From Leifsonia sp. AG29 (GTDB taxonomy: Bacteria; Actinomycetota; Actinomycetes; Actinomycetales; Microbacteriaceae), in NCBI RefSeq assembly GCF_009765225.1, contig NZ_VMSF01000001.1:2542001-2606000 (forward strand): a stretch of 64,000 nucleotides of DNA, in the 5' to 3' direction. Under the pieces are notes generated by a model. The model had not been told where the DNA came from, searched no databases, and saw only the letters and a list, made by a program, of their open reading frames with translations. Positions within the stretch are counted from its first letter, which is position 1; every line of letters begins with the position of its first letter. Shown here piece after piece: positions 55,489 to 64,000 of the stretch. Made by a program: the position numbers and the translations under genes.

Positions 55489-58400
55489 TCAGTGGACCAG
55501 CGCCCACCCGATGATGCTGAGGATCGCCCCGGCGATCAGGTCGATGAGGCCCTTACCCGGACCGTGCCCGGCGTCGGCCTTCACCTTCATCGTCGCCCAG
55601 CCGAGGACGTCGTTCTGGGCGTCCTGCACCGACAGCTTGTGGTTGCCGTTGCCGAGGTCCTTCGGGAGCGTGAGCTTCAGCACGCCGTCCGCCGGGACCT
55701 GCACCCATCCGCCGCTGATGCTCTCCGCGGGCGAGTACGCCCACACCGAGACCCAGCTGCCCGCCAGCTCGGCGCCGACCGTCACGCGGATCGGGTCGCC
55801 GGGCCGGTAGGAGGCCTTGTCCGTGCTCACGAGACCCTCGAGGGCCTTCTTGAGCGCGGACTCCTTGGCCGCCTTCGGGTCCTTGGCCGGCTTCGGGTTC
55901 GACGGCGCGTCGGCCACGGAGAGCGCGACGCGGACCGTGGTCCCCGAGTCCGGTGCCGTCAGGACGAGCGTGCTCGCCCCGGCGGCGTCGGCCGGCACCG
56001 TGAAGGTCGCGGTGGCGTTCCCGGAGGCGTCGACGGGCACGCTGCCGAGTGCCGCGCCGCTGCCCGCCCAGGTGAGGTCGAGCCTGGTGTTCGCCGGGCT
56101 GCCCAGGGAGGTGAGGTTCAGCTTGGACACCGCGAACGAGACCTGCTGGCCGGGCTGGAGCGTCCCGGTGGGGACGCCGCTCACGCCGACCCCGCGCCGG
56201 GCGAAGCTCGGCGACAGCGGGCTGTTCTTCTCGATGTAGCCGATCCAGGCGTCCCGGTCGATGAGGCCCGAGTCCTTGGTGTCCTTCCCGGCCGCGAAGG
56301 CGCGGAAGTTGTCACCGCCCTGGAGGAGGAACGAGAACGAGCCGATCCGGTACGGCTTCGCCGGGTCGATGGGCTGACCGTTCACGATGATGCTCGTGAT
56401 GCGGTCGCCCTCAGGCCGGCTCGCGTCGTACGTGTAGCTCACGTTCTTCGACAGGCCGAGGTTGAGGAACGGCCGGCTGGGCACGGTGCCGTCGGCGTTC
56501 CGCTGCCACTGCTGCTCGAGCGCCTCCTTGAACTGGGCGCCGGTCAGCGTCGTCGTCCAGAGGTTGTTCACGAACGGCAGCACGGCGTTCGCCTGAGCGT
56601 AGGTCACGCTCCCGTCGGTGCCGTAGAGGAGCTCAGCACGCAGGCCGCCCGGGTTGACGACGCCGATCTCAGCGCCTCCGAGGTCGGCGGGCGACAGCGT
56701 CGACAGCAGCGAGTCGGCCACCAGATTGCCGAGCGTCGACTCGCTCATCCGGTCGTCGCGCGCGCCGTTGAGGTAGGCGGTGGTGATGTCCTTCGTCACC
56801 GAGCCGACCTTCTGGTTGCCGATGGCCGCCGCGTCGGCGAGCGCCTTGTCGACGATCGTCTTCACCTGCGCCACGCGCGGGTAGGCGGCGACGAGACTCG
56901 CGTCGCTGTCGGTCGTTCGTGCGACGTTGCGAGCGGTGTGGCCGGTGACCGTGTCGGTCTCCGGGTCGACCGTCAGCGTGATCTGCCCGATGTTCTCGCC
57001 GTAGCTGCCGGTCTGGACGATCGGACGGGTCGCGCCGTCGACGCCGGGGACCGGGGCGTCCCACGCGTACACCTTGTGGGTGTGGCCGGTGAAGATCGCC
57101 GAGACCTTGGCGCTCGTCTTGGTGACGATGTCGGCGAAGGCGCCGCCGGCGGCGACCTCCTGGTCGAGCGTCGCGCCCTCGGGCGTGCCGAAGCCGGCGC
57201 CCTCGTGGTACTCGGCGACGATCACGTCTGCCTCGCCGTTGGCGGGGTCGCCGTCGGTGAGCTCGCCGGCGACGCGGTTGACCGCCTCCACCGGGTCGCC
57301 GAAGTCGAGCGTCGAGACGCCGCCGGGCGAGACCAGCGTGGGGGTCTCCTGGGTGACCGCGCCGATGACGCCGACCTTCAGCCCGTCGACCGGGAACACC
57401 GCGTACTCGGGCAGGGCCGGGTCCTTGGTGCCCTTCTTGTAGACGTTGGCGCCGAGGTAGGAGAACGCGGCGGCGTCCTTCACCCGGCCGGTGAGGTCGG
57501 TGTAGCCCCTGTCGAACTCGTGGTTGCCCACCGCGCTCGTCTTCAGCCCGAGAGCGTTCAGGACATCGAGCGTCGGGACGTCGCCCGCCGAGGCGGAGGC
57601 GAACAGGGAGGCGCCGATGTTGTCGCCTGCCGAGAGGAACAGCGTGCTGGGGTCGCCGCCCTCGGCGCGGAGCTTCTCGATCGTGCCCGCGAACTTCACC
57701 GTGTTGCTGTCGATGCGACCGTGGAAGTCGTTGATGTTCAGCAGGTTGAGGTTCACCGGGGCGGCCTTCAGCCCGAGGCCCACGACGATCGGGTCGTGGT
57801 CGCTCGACCGGTACTGGTCCGGCGCGTAGAGGTTGGTGACGTTGTAGTTGTAGCGGCTGTACTCGAGCGCCACCGACTCGCCGGAGTTGATGTTCCAGAC
57901 GTCCGCGCCCGCGATCGCCTTGTCGGCGGCCGGGGAGGCGAGGACGTGGTCGAGCGAGCCGACGGTCCCGTCGAACGAGTACGTGTGCTTGGTCGTGCGG
58001 GTCGAGACCTGGTCGACGTAGCCGGCGTCCGTGAGGACCTTGATCGGGTCCTCCTTCAGGTAGGCGTTGAAGTCGCCGATCAGGAGGACCTTGTCGAGCC
58101 CGAGGGTCTTCTTGCGCTCGTCGGCGAACGCCACGAGGGCCGTCGCCTGCTTGACCCGGGAGGCGTTCGACGCGCCCTGGCCGTCGCCCTGGTCGGCGTC
58201 GGCACCGGTGCCCGAACCCTTCGACTTGAAGTGGTTCACGATGGCGATGAAGGCGTCGGAGTCCTTGGTGCCGACCTTCTTGAAGGCCTGGGCGAGCGGC
58301 TGGCGCGCGTTCGAGAACGCTGCGTCGTCGAGGATGACGGAGCCTCCGACCGGAACGGCGTTCGCCTTCTTGTAGATGAAGGCGGTGCGGATGACGTCCT

Positions 58401-60264
58401 CGGTGGCCGGGAGCTTCGTCGGCGACGGCACGAAGGCCCAGACCTCGCTGCCGGCCGCCGTGTTGAGCGCGGCGACGAGGGTCGAGAGGGCCGAGTCGCG
58501 GTTCTCACCGAAGCGGGCGGAGTTCTCGATCTCCTCGAGGGAGACGACGTCGGCGCCGAGGCCGTTGATCGCCGCGACGATCTTGTCCTGCTGGCGCTTG
58601 AGGTTCTCGGCGTTCGCCGCGCCGCGGGCATCGCAGCCGCTGTTCACCGTGATCGGGTTGCCGGCGCGGTCGGTGTAGAAGGTGCAGCCGCTCAGCTGGT
58701 CGCCGGTCGTCGTGAAGTAGTTCAGCACGTTGAACGTGGCGAGACGCAGGTCGCCGCCGACGTTCTCGGGCGCAGCCGTGCGGGTGTTGCCGAACGTGAC
58801 CGGCTGCACGTCGGCCGCGACAGCGGGCGTGAGCTCGGACGTCGGCTGGAACTTCCACGTGCTGTTCCGGTAGTCGAGGATGACCGGCTTCGTGAACGTC
58901 ACCGGCTCACCGACGCGGACCGGAGCGGTCAGCGACAGGTACGGCAGCGGCTTGGACTTGTTGGCCGCGCTCAGGAAGTTGGTCGAGGCGCCGTCGTCGA
59001 GGGTGACCGCGCGAGCCTTGTTGTCCGCGATCGCCGCGGTGTACTCGGGGGTTCCCGGACGGGCGGTCTCGGTCGGCTGCACCAGCGGCTTGTCGCCCGC
59101 GGCGAGCGCGATCTCGCCGTACTGGTTGGCGTCGTACACGTCGGTGACGGTGAAGGCGCCCTGCGGGGCGATCAGCATGCCCTCGAGGCTCTCGCGCTGC
59201 GCGTCCGTGCCCGGGAGGCCGACGGTCGCCGGCGCCGGGGCCGAGACCCCGGCCTTGTCGAGCTGCCCGACCTTCGACGCGGTGATCTCCGTGAGGCCCT
59301 GGTACTCGCTGACGGCACCGGTGACCGAGACGTAGTCGCCGATCTTCACGCCTGCGGCGGCCGAGGAGCCGAAGACGAAGACGGCGTCGGAGGCCGTGTG
59401 CGTGGCGAGGTCGACCGCACCGCCCGTCCCCGCGGTCTGCAGGTAGAAGCCGTTGAAGCCGCCGGTCGCGTACTGGGCGGTGACGAAGCCCGTGGTGGTC
59501 ACGGTCTGGCCGGCCTTGGGGCTCGTGTCTCCCGTGCCCTGGATGTCGGCGATCGAGACCGCGTCGCCGGGCTGGCCGGGGTCGCCCGCGCCCGGATCCG
59601 TCCCGCCGCCGGAGCTCGCCGTGTTCTGCGGCGTGATCGAGGCGCTCAGGCTGAAGTCGGCGCTGTTGTCGTCGGTGTCTTTGAAGGAGGCGCGGACGAG
59701 CGACTTCACGTCGGTGTTGCCGGAGGGCGCTGCGGCCTTCGCGGTCTCGAAGGTGTTCGATCCGCCGTAGCCGAGCAGGTCGGCCACGGTCGCGTCGCCG
59801 GTGACGGAACCGGTCGGGAGGCTGAGCGCCGTCGGGGACTTCGCGAGGATCAGGGTGCCGGTCGTCCCGCTCGGGTTGAGCGAGGTGCTGGCGACATCGG
59901 GTGCCGGGAGGGCTGCGCCCGCCGTGCCGTTGGAGGCGCCGGAGACGAGGTAGTACCCCTTGGCGGCGATCGATCCGGTGAGCGGGACGACGCCGTTGGA
60001 GGCGCCCGTGCCTCCTGCCGACCGGTACTGGAGGCTCCACCCGGTCAGGCTGACACCCTGGTCGCCCGGGTTGTAGAGCTCGACGAACTTGTTCGTGAAG
60101 GCGGCGCCGGCGCTCCCGCCGGACAGGTACGCCTCGTTGATGACGACACCCGTGCCGTCCGTGCTGGCGAGCGCCGGCGTCGCGACGAGGGCGCCCGCGG
60201 CGAGGCCGGCCCCTGCGATCGCGGCGGCGGCGGCGCGTGCCAGCCTGCCTGCTCTGGTTGACAT
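55489..60264 (-). CDS. Secreted ExeM/NucH-type endonuclease fused to a UshA-like 5'-nucleotidase
   Basis: 1591-aa exported enzyme. Sec signal peptide (1-34), lamin-tail domain VVINEAYLSGGSAG from ~38, OB-like segment (SIADIQGTGDTSPKAGQ, ~240-330), EEP nuclease from ~507 (RLATFNVLNYF; LEEIENS; DHDPIVVG), then a metallophosphoesterase (NDFHG with His848; GNHEFD with His915) and 5'-nucleotidase C-terminal domain (~1080-1320), beta-sandwich repeats, and a final hydrophobic stretch DLIAGAILSIIGWALVH. It can degrade extracellular DNA/RNA to nucleosides and phosphate. ATG 60264 has AGGAGA 3 nt upstream; it is divergent from a LysR gene. Confidence 0.94.
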   Translation of the reverse strand: MSTRAGRLARAAAAAIAGAGLAAGALVATPALASTDGTGVVINEAYLSGGSAGAAFTNKFVELYNPGDQGVSLTGWSLQYRSAGGTGASNGVVPLTGSIAAKGYYLVSGASNGTAGAALPAPDVASTSLNPSGTTGTLILAKSPTALSLPTGSVTGDATVADLLGYGGSNTFETAKAAAPSGNTDVKSLVRASFKDTDDNSADFSLSASITPQNTASSGGGTDPGAGDPGQPGDAVSIADIQGTGDTSPKAGQTVTTTGFVTAQYATGGFNGFYLQTAGTGGAVDLATHTASDAVFVFGSSAAAGVKIGDYVSVTGAVSEYQGLTEITASKVGQLDKAGVSAPAPATVGLPGTDAQRESLEGMLIAPQGAFTVTDVYDANQYGEIALAAGDKPLVQPTETARPGTPEYTAAIADNKARAVTLDDGASTNFLSAANKSKPLPYLSLTAPVRVGEPVTFTKPVILDYRNSTWKFQPTSELTPAVAADVQPVTFGNTRTAAPENVGGDLRLATFNVLNYFTTTGDQLSGCTFYTDRAGNPITVNSGCDARGAANAENLKRQQDKIVAAINGLGADVVSLEEIENSARFGENRDSALSTLVAALNTAAGSEVWAFVPSPTKLPATEDVIRTAFIYKKANAVPVGGSVILDDAAFSNARQPLAQAFKKVGTKDSDAFIAIVNHFKSKGSGTGADADQGDGQGASNASRVKQATALVAFADERKKTLGLDKVLLIGDFNAYLKEDPIKVLTDAGYVDQVSTRTTKHTYSFDGTVGSLDHVLASPAADKAIAGADVWNINSGESVALEYSRYNYNVTNLYAPDQYRSSDHDPIVVGLGLKAAPVNLNLLNINDFHGRIDSNTVKFAGTIEKLRAEGGDPSTLFLSAGDNIGASLFASASAGDVPTLDVLNALGLKTSAVGNHEFDRGYTDLTGRVKDAAAFSYLGANVYKKGTKDPALPEYAVFPVDGLKVGVIGAVTQETPTLVSPGGVSTLDFGDPVEAVNRVAGELTDGDPANGEADVIVAEYHEGAGFGTPEGATLDQEVAAGGAFADIVTKTSAKVSAIFTGHTHKVYAWDAPVPGVDGATRPIVQTGSYGENIGQITLTVDPETDTVTGHTARNVARTTDSDASLVAAYPRVAQVKTIVDKALADAAAIGNQKVGSVTKDITTAYLNGARDDRMSESTLGNLVADSLLSTLSPADLGGAEIGVVNPGGLRAELLYGTDGSVTYAQANAVLPFVNNLWTTTLTGAQFKEALEQQWQRNADGTVPSRPFLNLGLSKNVSYTYDASRPEGDRITSIIVNGQPIDPAKPYRIGSFSFLLQGGDNFRAFAAGKDTKDSGLIDRDAWIGYIEKNSPLSPSFARRGVGVSGVPTGTLQPGQQVSFAVSKLNLTSLGSPANTRLDLTWAGSGAALGSVPVDASGNATATFTVPADAAGASTLVLTAPDSGTTVRVALSVADAPSNPKPAKDPKAAKESALKKALEGLVSTDKASYRPGDPIRVTVGAELAGSWVSVWAYSPAESISGGWVQVPADGVLKLTLPKDLGNGNHKLSVQDAQNDVLGWATMKVKADAGHGPGKGLIDLIAGAILSIIGWALVH

Positions 60265-60361
60265 GGTTCTCCTGTGGTCGGTGAGGGCGGGGATGAGTCC
60301 GCCGAGCAACTTACGGTTCGCCTGAGACCGGACTGTGTCTCCTGAGTGAACGTACAGAAAA

Positions 60362-60391
60362 CTCAAACAGGGGTAGACCGCTCATTTGAGC
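60362..60391. promoter_or_regulatory. Candidate LysR operator between the nuclease and lysR
   Basis: GCTCATTTGAGC (60380-60391) is a perfect 12-bp palindrome. A distal CTCAAA (60362-60367) matches its right half TTTGAG inversely, making a LysR-type recognition/activation pair. It lies 40 bp before lysR and about 115 bp before the nuclease ATG. Confidence 0.5.
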
Positions 60392-60430
60392 ATCGACCGG
60401 GTGGCGGCCCGCGTGCGCCATGATGGGTCC

Positions 60431-61324
60431 ATGCGGATCGAGGAGATCGACCACTTCCGGGCGCTGGCGGCCGAAGGGCACCCGGCGCTGGCGGCCGAGA
60501 CCCTCGGGATCTCCCAGTCCACGCTCTCGCGCTCCATCGCGCGCCTGGAGGCGGAGGCCGGCGTCGAGCTCTTCGACCGGAGGCGCGGGCACCTCGAGCT
60601 GAACCAGTACGGCGAGATCCTCCTCGCCCACGCCGTCCGCGCGGAGGCGGAGCTCGAGAACGCCATGGCGCGGATCGAGGCCCTGCGCGACCCCTCGGCC
60701 GGGACCGTGTCGCTGGCCTACGTCTCCTCCTTCGGAGGGTGGTTGATCCCCCGCGTGGTCCGCGAGTACCGGGAGCTGTTCCCCGAGATCCGGTTCGTGC
60801 TCAACGGAGGCACCGCCGACACCGTGCTCGATGCCCTCCGCGAGGGCGCCGCCGACCTCGCCTTCCTGAGCCCCGACCCGCGCGACGCCGACATCGAGTG
60901 GCAGCCCCTGACGGCCGAGCGACTCGTCCTCGGCGTCCCCGAGGGGCACCCGCTGGCCGGGAGGGAGGGGGTCACCGTCGCCGACCTCGAGCCGTACGAC
61001 CTCGTCGCCCTGCGCACCGGCTCGGGCCTGCGCCACATCGCGGACGCCTACTTCGCCGCCCACGGCGTCGTCATGGCGCCGGTGGTCGAGGTCACCGAGC
61101 TGGCGACCCTCCGGGGGCTCGTGCGGGACGGCGTCGGTGCCGCCCTCATCCCGGACACGCCGAGCGAACCCGGGATCGTGGCCGTCCCGCTCGCCGACGA
61201 GGCGACGCGGGTCATCGGCCTCGCCCGCAACCGCACCCGTTCAGAGTCGGCGGCGGCGGCCCAGTTCGCGAAGTTCGTCAGGGAGGAGCTGGGCCCGTTC
61301 GTCTCGGGCGCCCAGAACTCCTAG
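60431..61324 (+). CDS. LysR-family transcriptional regulator
   Basis: 297-aa LysR regulator with HTH HPALAAETLGISQSTLSRSI and a periplasmic-binding-like effector domain (GTVSLAYVSSFGGWLIPRVV). It is divergent from the nuclease/5'-nucleotidase gene, its likely target. The ATG at 60431 follows CATGAT by 6 nt (leaderless pattern). Its TAG overlaps the stop of the next convergent gene within CTAG. Confidence 0.95.
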   Translation: MRIEEIDHFRALAAEGHPALAAETLGISQSTLSRSIARLEAEAGVELFDRRRGHLELNQYGEILLAHAVRAEAELENAMARIEALRDPSAGTVSLAYVSSFGGWLIPRVVREYRELFPEIRFVLNGGTADTVLDALREGAADLAFLSPDPRDADIEWQPLTAERLVLGVPEGHPLAGREGVTVADLEPYDLVALRTGSGLRHIADAYFAAHGVVMAPVVEVTELATLRGLVRDGVGAALIPDTPSEPGIVAVPLADEATRVIGLARNRTRSESAAAAQFAKFVREELGPFVSGAQNS

Positions 61325-61794
61325 CACGAGTCGGCGAAGAGCCGTCGCGGCCGGGCCGGGTCGGCGTCGTCCAGCAGGACCGATGCTACCTCGCGGGGCG
61401 CTCCCAGGGGGTCCTTCCTCCCGGTCGTCACGAACGACCAGTCGGGGCTCCGCTCCGGGTCGTGCTCGATCCAGAGGGAGAAGTTCCAGAACGCACGGAA
61501 GCCCGGCGAGAGGAGCTCCGGCCCGGTCGCGATGAGCACACCGCCCCGCGCCCGGAACGGCACCACGACCCGCTCCCGGAACTCGTCCGGGTCGCCCCCC
61601 GCCGCGACGGCCGTCCGCTCGACGTCGTCTCCCCGCTCGCGCAGCGCGGCCTCCAGCTCGTCAGCCGCTGCGGTCGTATCCGCTTCGGCGACTCCGGTCA
61701 CGGCGATCAGCCGGGGACCCCGGTCGTAATGCTGGCGGAACTCGCCCGCGATCCCGTCGTAGAAAGCGGCCCGTTCGGTGGAGGTGGTGCTCAC
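61321..61794 (-). CDS. Uridine-kinase-like P-loop protein with degenerate Walker A
   Basis: 157-aa protein resembling nucleoside-kinase-type P-loop folds (RLIAVTGVAEADTTAAADEL), but the Gly-rich GxxGxGKS is missing its Lys. It has a conserved SLWIEHDPERSPDW segment. Probably not a kinase; the function is unknown. The GTG start at 61794 has GGAG about 5 nt upstream. It converges on lysR with overlapping stop codons. Confidence 0.72.
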   Translation of the reverse strand: MSTTSTERAAFYDGIAGEFRQHYDRGPRLIAVTGVAEADTTAAADELEAALRERGDDVERTAVAAGGDPDEFRERVVVPFRARGGVLIATGPELLSPGFRAFWNFSLWIEHDPERSPDWSFVTTGRKDPLGAPREVASVLLDDADPARPRRLFADSC

Positions 61795-61875
61795 CGCTGC
61801 TCCTCTCGTCGCGCTCTGTCGTCTGAACGAACGCTACGCGTGCGCGCGGTGTTCCGCGAGCGTACTGTCTGCGGC

Positions 61876-62400
61876 GTGGAGACGCACGACGCCGACCCGC
61901 GCGACGGGCGCGACGAGAGCGAGGCACAGCGCGCGGACCGGAACTGGAACGAGTTGCTGCAGGAGTTCCGCGTCTTCCAGACGGGCACGCAGATCCTCGC
62001 AGCGTTCCTTCTGACGCTGCCGTTCCAGCAGCGCTTCCAGAAGCTGAGCGCGTTCGATCAGGGCGTCTACCTGGTCCTCGTCTTCCTCGCGGTCGCGATC
62101 ACGCTGCTCGCCCTGGCGCCGGTCAGCCTCCACCGACTCCTGTTCCGGCAGAAGGCGAAGACCGAGCTGGTGGGCATCGGCAACGCCCTGCTGATCGTGT
62201 GCCTGGCCGCCGCCTCCCTGCTGTTCACCGGGATCGTGCTGTTCATCGTCGACTTCCTCCTCTCGCCGACGGCCGGGTTCATCGCCGCGGGATGCGTGTT
62301 CCTGCTCCTCCTCGTCATCTGGATCGTGCTGCCGCTCGCGATCCGGGCGCGCCACGCGCATCGCAACGGCACCGCTCGGGACTCGCGCCCGGTCGGTTGA
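61876..62400 (+). CDS. DUF6328 family four-helix membrane protein
   Basis: 174-aa protein with acidic N-terminal cytoplasmic residues and four predicted helices (about 35-52, 65-85, 105-128, 133-155). Family core ELLQEFRVFQTGTQILAAFL and LPFQQRFQKLSAFDQGVYL identify DUF6328. The function is unknown. GTG at 61876 follows TACTGT by 7 nt, a leaderless pattern. It converges on the M50-like gene. Confidence 0.88.
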   Translation: METHDADPRDGRDESEAQRADRNWNELLQEFRVFQTGTQILAAFLLTLPFQQRFQKLSAFDQGVYLVLVFLAVAITLLALAPVSLHRLLFRQKAKTELVGIGNALLIVCLAAASLLFTGIVLFIVDFLLSPTAGFIAAGCVFLLLLVIWIVLPLAIRARHAHRNGTARDSRPVG

Positions 62401-62420
62401 GCAACGACGCCCATCCGCGC

Positions 62421-64000
62421 TCAGGGCGTCGGCGCGGGAGTGGGCGTCGCGGTCGGTGCGGGCGTCGGCTCCGCCGGGGCGTCCGTCGACCCGGGCACCG
62501 CGGTGGGCGCGTCGGTCGGAGCCGGGGTGGTCCCGTCGGCCGGCGCGGGTGCCGACGTGGACCCGGACCCGGTCGCCCCTCCCGGCACCGCGGAGGACGT
62601 GGGCTCCGGCGCCGGCGTCGAGCTGGAGGCGCCGCCTCCCGCCTGCACCGGTGTCGCTCTCGGGTCCTGCTTCACGATGTCCTTGAGCTGCTGCTCGTAG
62701 GCGAGGAGCCGCGCCTGCACGTCCGAGAGCGCGAGGCCCTGCAGGTTCTTGGAGAACGACATGATCTGCGCCCAGAGCGAGGTCAGCTTGGTCATCGACG
62801 CCGCATCGAGCGGGTGATCGAGGGTGAGTACGAGCTGGTCGGCGAGTGCCGCGGTGAGGCAGTTGAGGCATCCGTAGTTGGCCGCCGCCGACAGGTTCTG
62901 CGGGACGACCACGTGCGACTGCCCGACGACCAGCACCACCTGGAACCCGACGGCCACCGTCGTGCAGCCGCTGCAGTGGGCGAAGGCGTACGCCGAGTTG
63001 GTGTTGAGGGCCTGCTGGCCATCGGTGACCCAGACGAGTGCGAAGGCGACGTCGTAGAGCACCGAGCCATCCGTGGTGTTCACGGCGAGGGCCTGGTTGT
63101 CGCCGGGCTTGGGAGGGGCGGGCTTGGTGAAGGGGAATACCCACGTCGGCGACGTCCTGTCGCGCGGGGTCAGGATCATCGCGAGCTGCGGGTGGTCCGC
63201 GGTCGGCCGAGCACCGCCTCCCGGCCAGATCGTCGTGGCGACGCCGGACGCTCCGGTCGAGAGCCGGCCGGGCTGGTAGGAGGCGGGCGCCACGATGTCC
63301 GAGATCGTCCCGCGCTCGTACGGCTGGATCGGGCGGTAGGCCTGCGGCGCCGGCCACCAGGCGAAGGCCAGGCCTCCGACGAGGGCGAGGACGAGCGCGG
63401 CCGCGGCGCCACGGCGCACCGGGCGCCCGCGGGTCCCGACCCAGAGCCGGGTCAGCCCGGTCCGCGCCAGCCGGAAGAGGATGTACAGCGTACCGAGGAT
63501 CGGGAGGGCGACGGCCGCGATGAGCACGAGCTGAGCGCTGCCCGCGGCGAGGTCGCCCTTCCCGAAGGCCCCGGCGAGCGCGTGGGCGCGCTCGGCGATG
63601 GCGACGACGGCCGTCGCGATCACGCGGGGCAGCGTGAGCACCATCATCACCAGCGAGAAGAGCAGCATCGGGACGACGAAGAGCACCCACACGCAGACGA
63701 CGGCGCGAGCCCACGGCTTCAGGGTCCGCGACTCGGCGCGGCGCCACCTCCAGGGCAGGAGCCCGAGGAGGGTCGGCTTGATCCGCTGGAACAGGTCGGG
63801 GACGCCGGTGATGTCGGCGAGCACGTGGTACCCGTCGAAGCGGACGGTGGGGAGGAGCTGGTGCACCATCTGGAGCAGCTGCGTCAGCGCCACGAGGAGC
63901 AGGGCGTCCCACCGGGTCGCCCACCAGATCCCGACGATCACGACCGCGACGATGGCGTTGAAGTAGAGCCCGCCCAGGTCGGTCCGGATCCGGCCGGCGC
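62421..64000 (-). CDS. M50-like (putative peptide zinc metalloprotease) membrane protein, C-terminal part
   Basis: Visible part of about 525 residues; the 5' end is beyond base 64000, since the frame stays open to the edge with AGRIRTDLGGLYFNAI. The segment RFDGYHVLADITGVPDLFQR has the DG motif of site-2/M50 metalloproteases; HExxH should lie outside the window. Several helices follow, then an extracytoplasmic domain with paired Cys (CSGC, GCLNC), and a Pro/Thr/Ala-rich tail of ~90 residues. The family often handles peptides. Confidence in family moderate. Confidence 0.82.
   Translation of the reverse strand, partial: AGRIRTDLGGLYFNAIVAVVIVGIWWATRWDALLLVALTQLLQMVHQLLPTVRFDGYHVLADITGVPDLFQRIKPTLLGLLPWRWRRAESRTLKPWARAVVCVWVLFVVPMLLFSLVMMVLTLPRVIATAVVAIAERAHALAGAFGKGDLAAGSAQLVLIAAVALPILGTLYILFRLARTGLTRLWVGTRGRPVRRGAAAALVLALVGGLAFAWWPAPQAYRPIQPYERGTISDIVAPASYQPGRLSTGASGVATTIWPGGGARPTADHPQLAMILTPRDRTSPTWVFPFTKPAPPKPGDNQALAVNTTDGSVLYDVAFALVWVTDGQQALNTNSAYAFAHCSGCTTVAVGFQVVLVVGQSHVVVPQNLSAAANYGCLNCLTAALADQLVLTLDHPLDAASMTKLTSLWAQIMSFSKNLQGLALSDVQARLLAYEQQLKDIVKQDPRATPVQAGGGASSSTPAPEPTSSAVPGGATGSGSTSAPAPADGTTPAPTDAPTAVPGSTDAPAEPTPAPTATPTPAPTP

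Noticed and set aside
55492-60261. 1589-codon plus-strand frame opposite the nuclease gene
   Set aside because: Mirror of the secreted nuclease coding strand; Val/Gly/Asp/Arg-rich with no domain.

Overview
The window is 64 kb of very GC-rich, gene-dense actinobacterial chromosome. RpoB (1165 aa) and RpoC (1291 aa) with TTG starts, HelR, a BioQ-controlled bioY..bioM-bioN locus and many apparently leaderless genes all fit a Microbacteriaceae member. Leifsonia or a close relative is my best guess from sequence recognition; no search was run.

Layout. 1-3.4 kb: type IV pilus ATPases pilB-pilT on the minus strand (pilT runs off the left edge). 3.6-7.1 kb: a minus-strand cassette of an LXG-like/alpha-beta-hydrolase protein followed by two paralogous lipoproteins, which looks like a secreted lipase effector with duplicated lipoprotein immunity. 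7.2-15 kb: rpoB-rpoC with a strong terminator and a long 5' leader. 15-28.8 kb: housekeeping and accessory genes: an SDR reductase, a membrane protein-HK-RR operon, a spermidine-synthase-like protein, pxpA-pxpB-pxpC (5-oxoprolinase), a CGNR regulator, GNAT, SprT-like, TPR, DUF427, EVE-comB, an MFS exporter and an SRPBCC-DUF1684 pair. 28.8-42 kb: nucleic-acid enzymes helR, a DEAD-box helicase, lhr and nei2, interrupted by a TetR-hydrolase operon, a Nudix-like gene and an esterase. 42-48.2 kb: FMN reductase/MarR, an LCP cell-wall protein, poxB, an ArpA/ScbR-like TetR and a DUF3566 membrane protein. 48.2-53.5 kb: bioQ divergent from a six-gene translationally coupled operon (bioY, an AMP-ligase, a thiolase, bioM, bioN, a CHY zinc finger). 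53.5-55.3 kb: a repeat cluster, then a methyltransferase. 55.5-62.4 kb: a giant secreted nuclease/5'-nucleotidase with a divergent LysR, a P-loop-like protein and a DUF6328 membrane protein. 62.4-64 kb: C-terminal part of an M50-type membrane protein that continues past the right edge.

The most unusual non-coding features are two repeat families. Eight 17-bp dyads (35955-36283) are arranged as four pairs, each pair exactly 40 bp apart, next to a G-quadruplex-like GGGA tract just before lhr. A 99-bp hairpin element ending in TGTGGATAA is present four times at 53.6-54.5 kb and once, inverted, at 16.1 kb.

The most interesting protein systems are the LXG-lipase/lipoprotein cassette and the BioQ regulon, whose two embedded acyl-activation/thiolase genes may make or process a biotin precursor. 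The BioQ control region carries two TGAAC-N3-GTTCA sites overlapping or abutting a symmetric ACTATAGT that can serve as a -10 in both directions.
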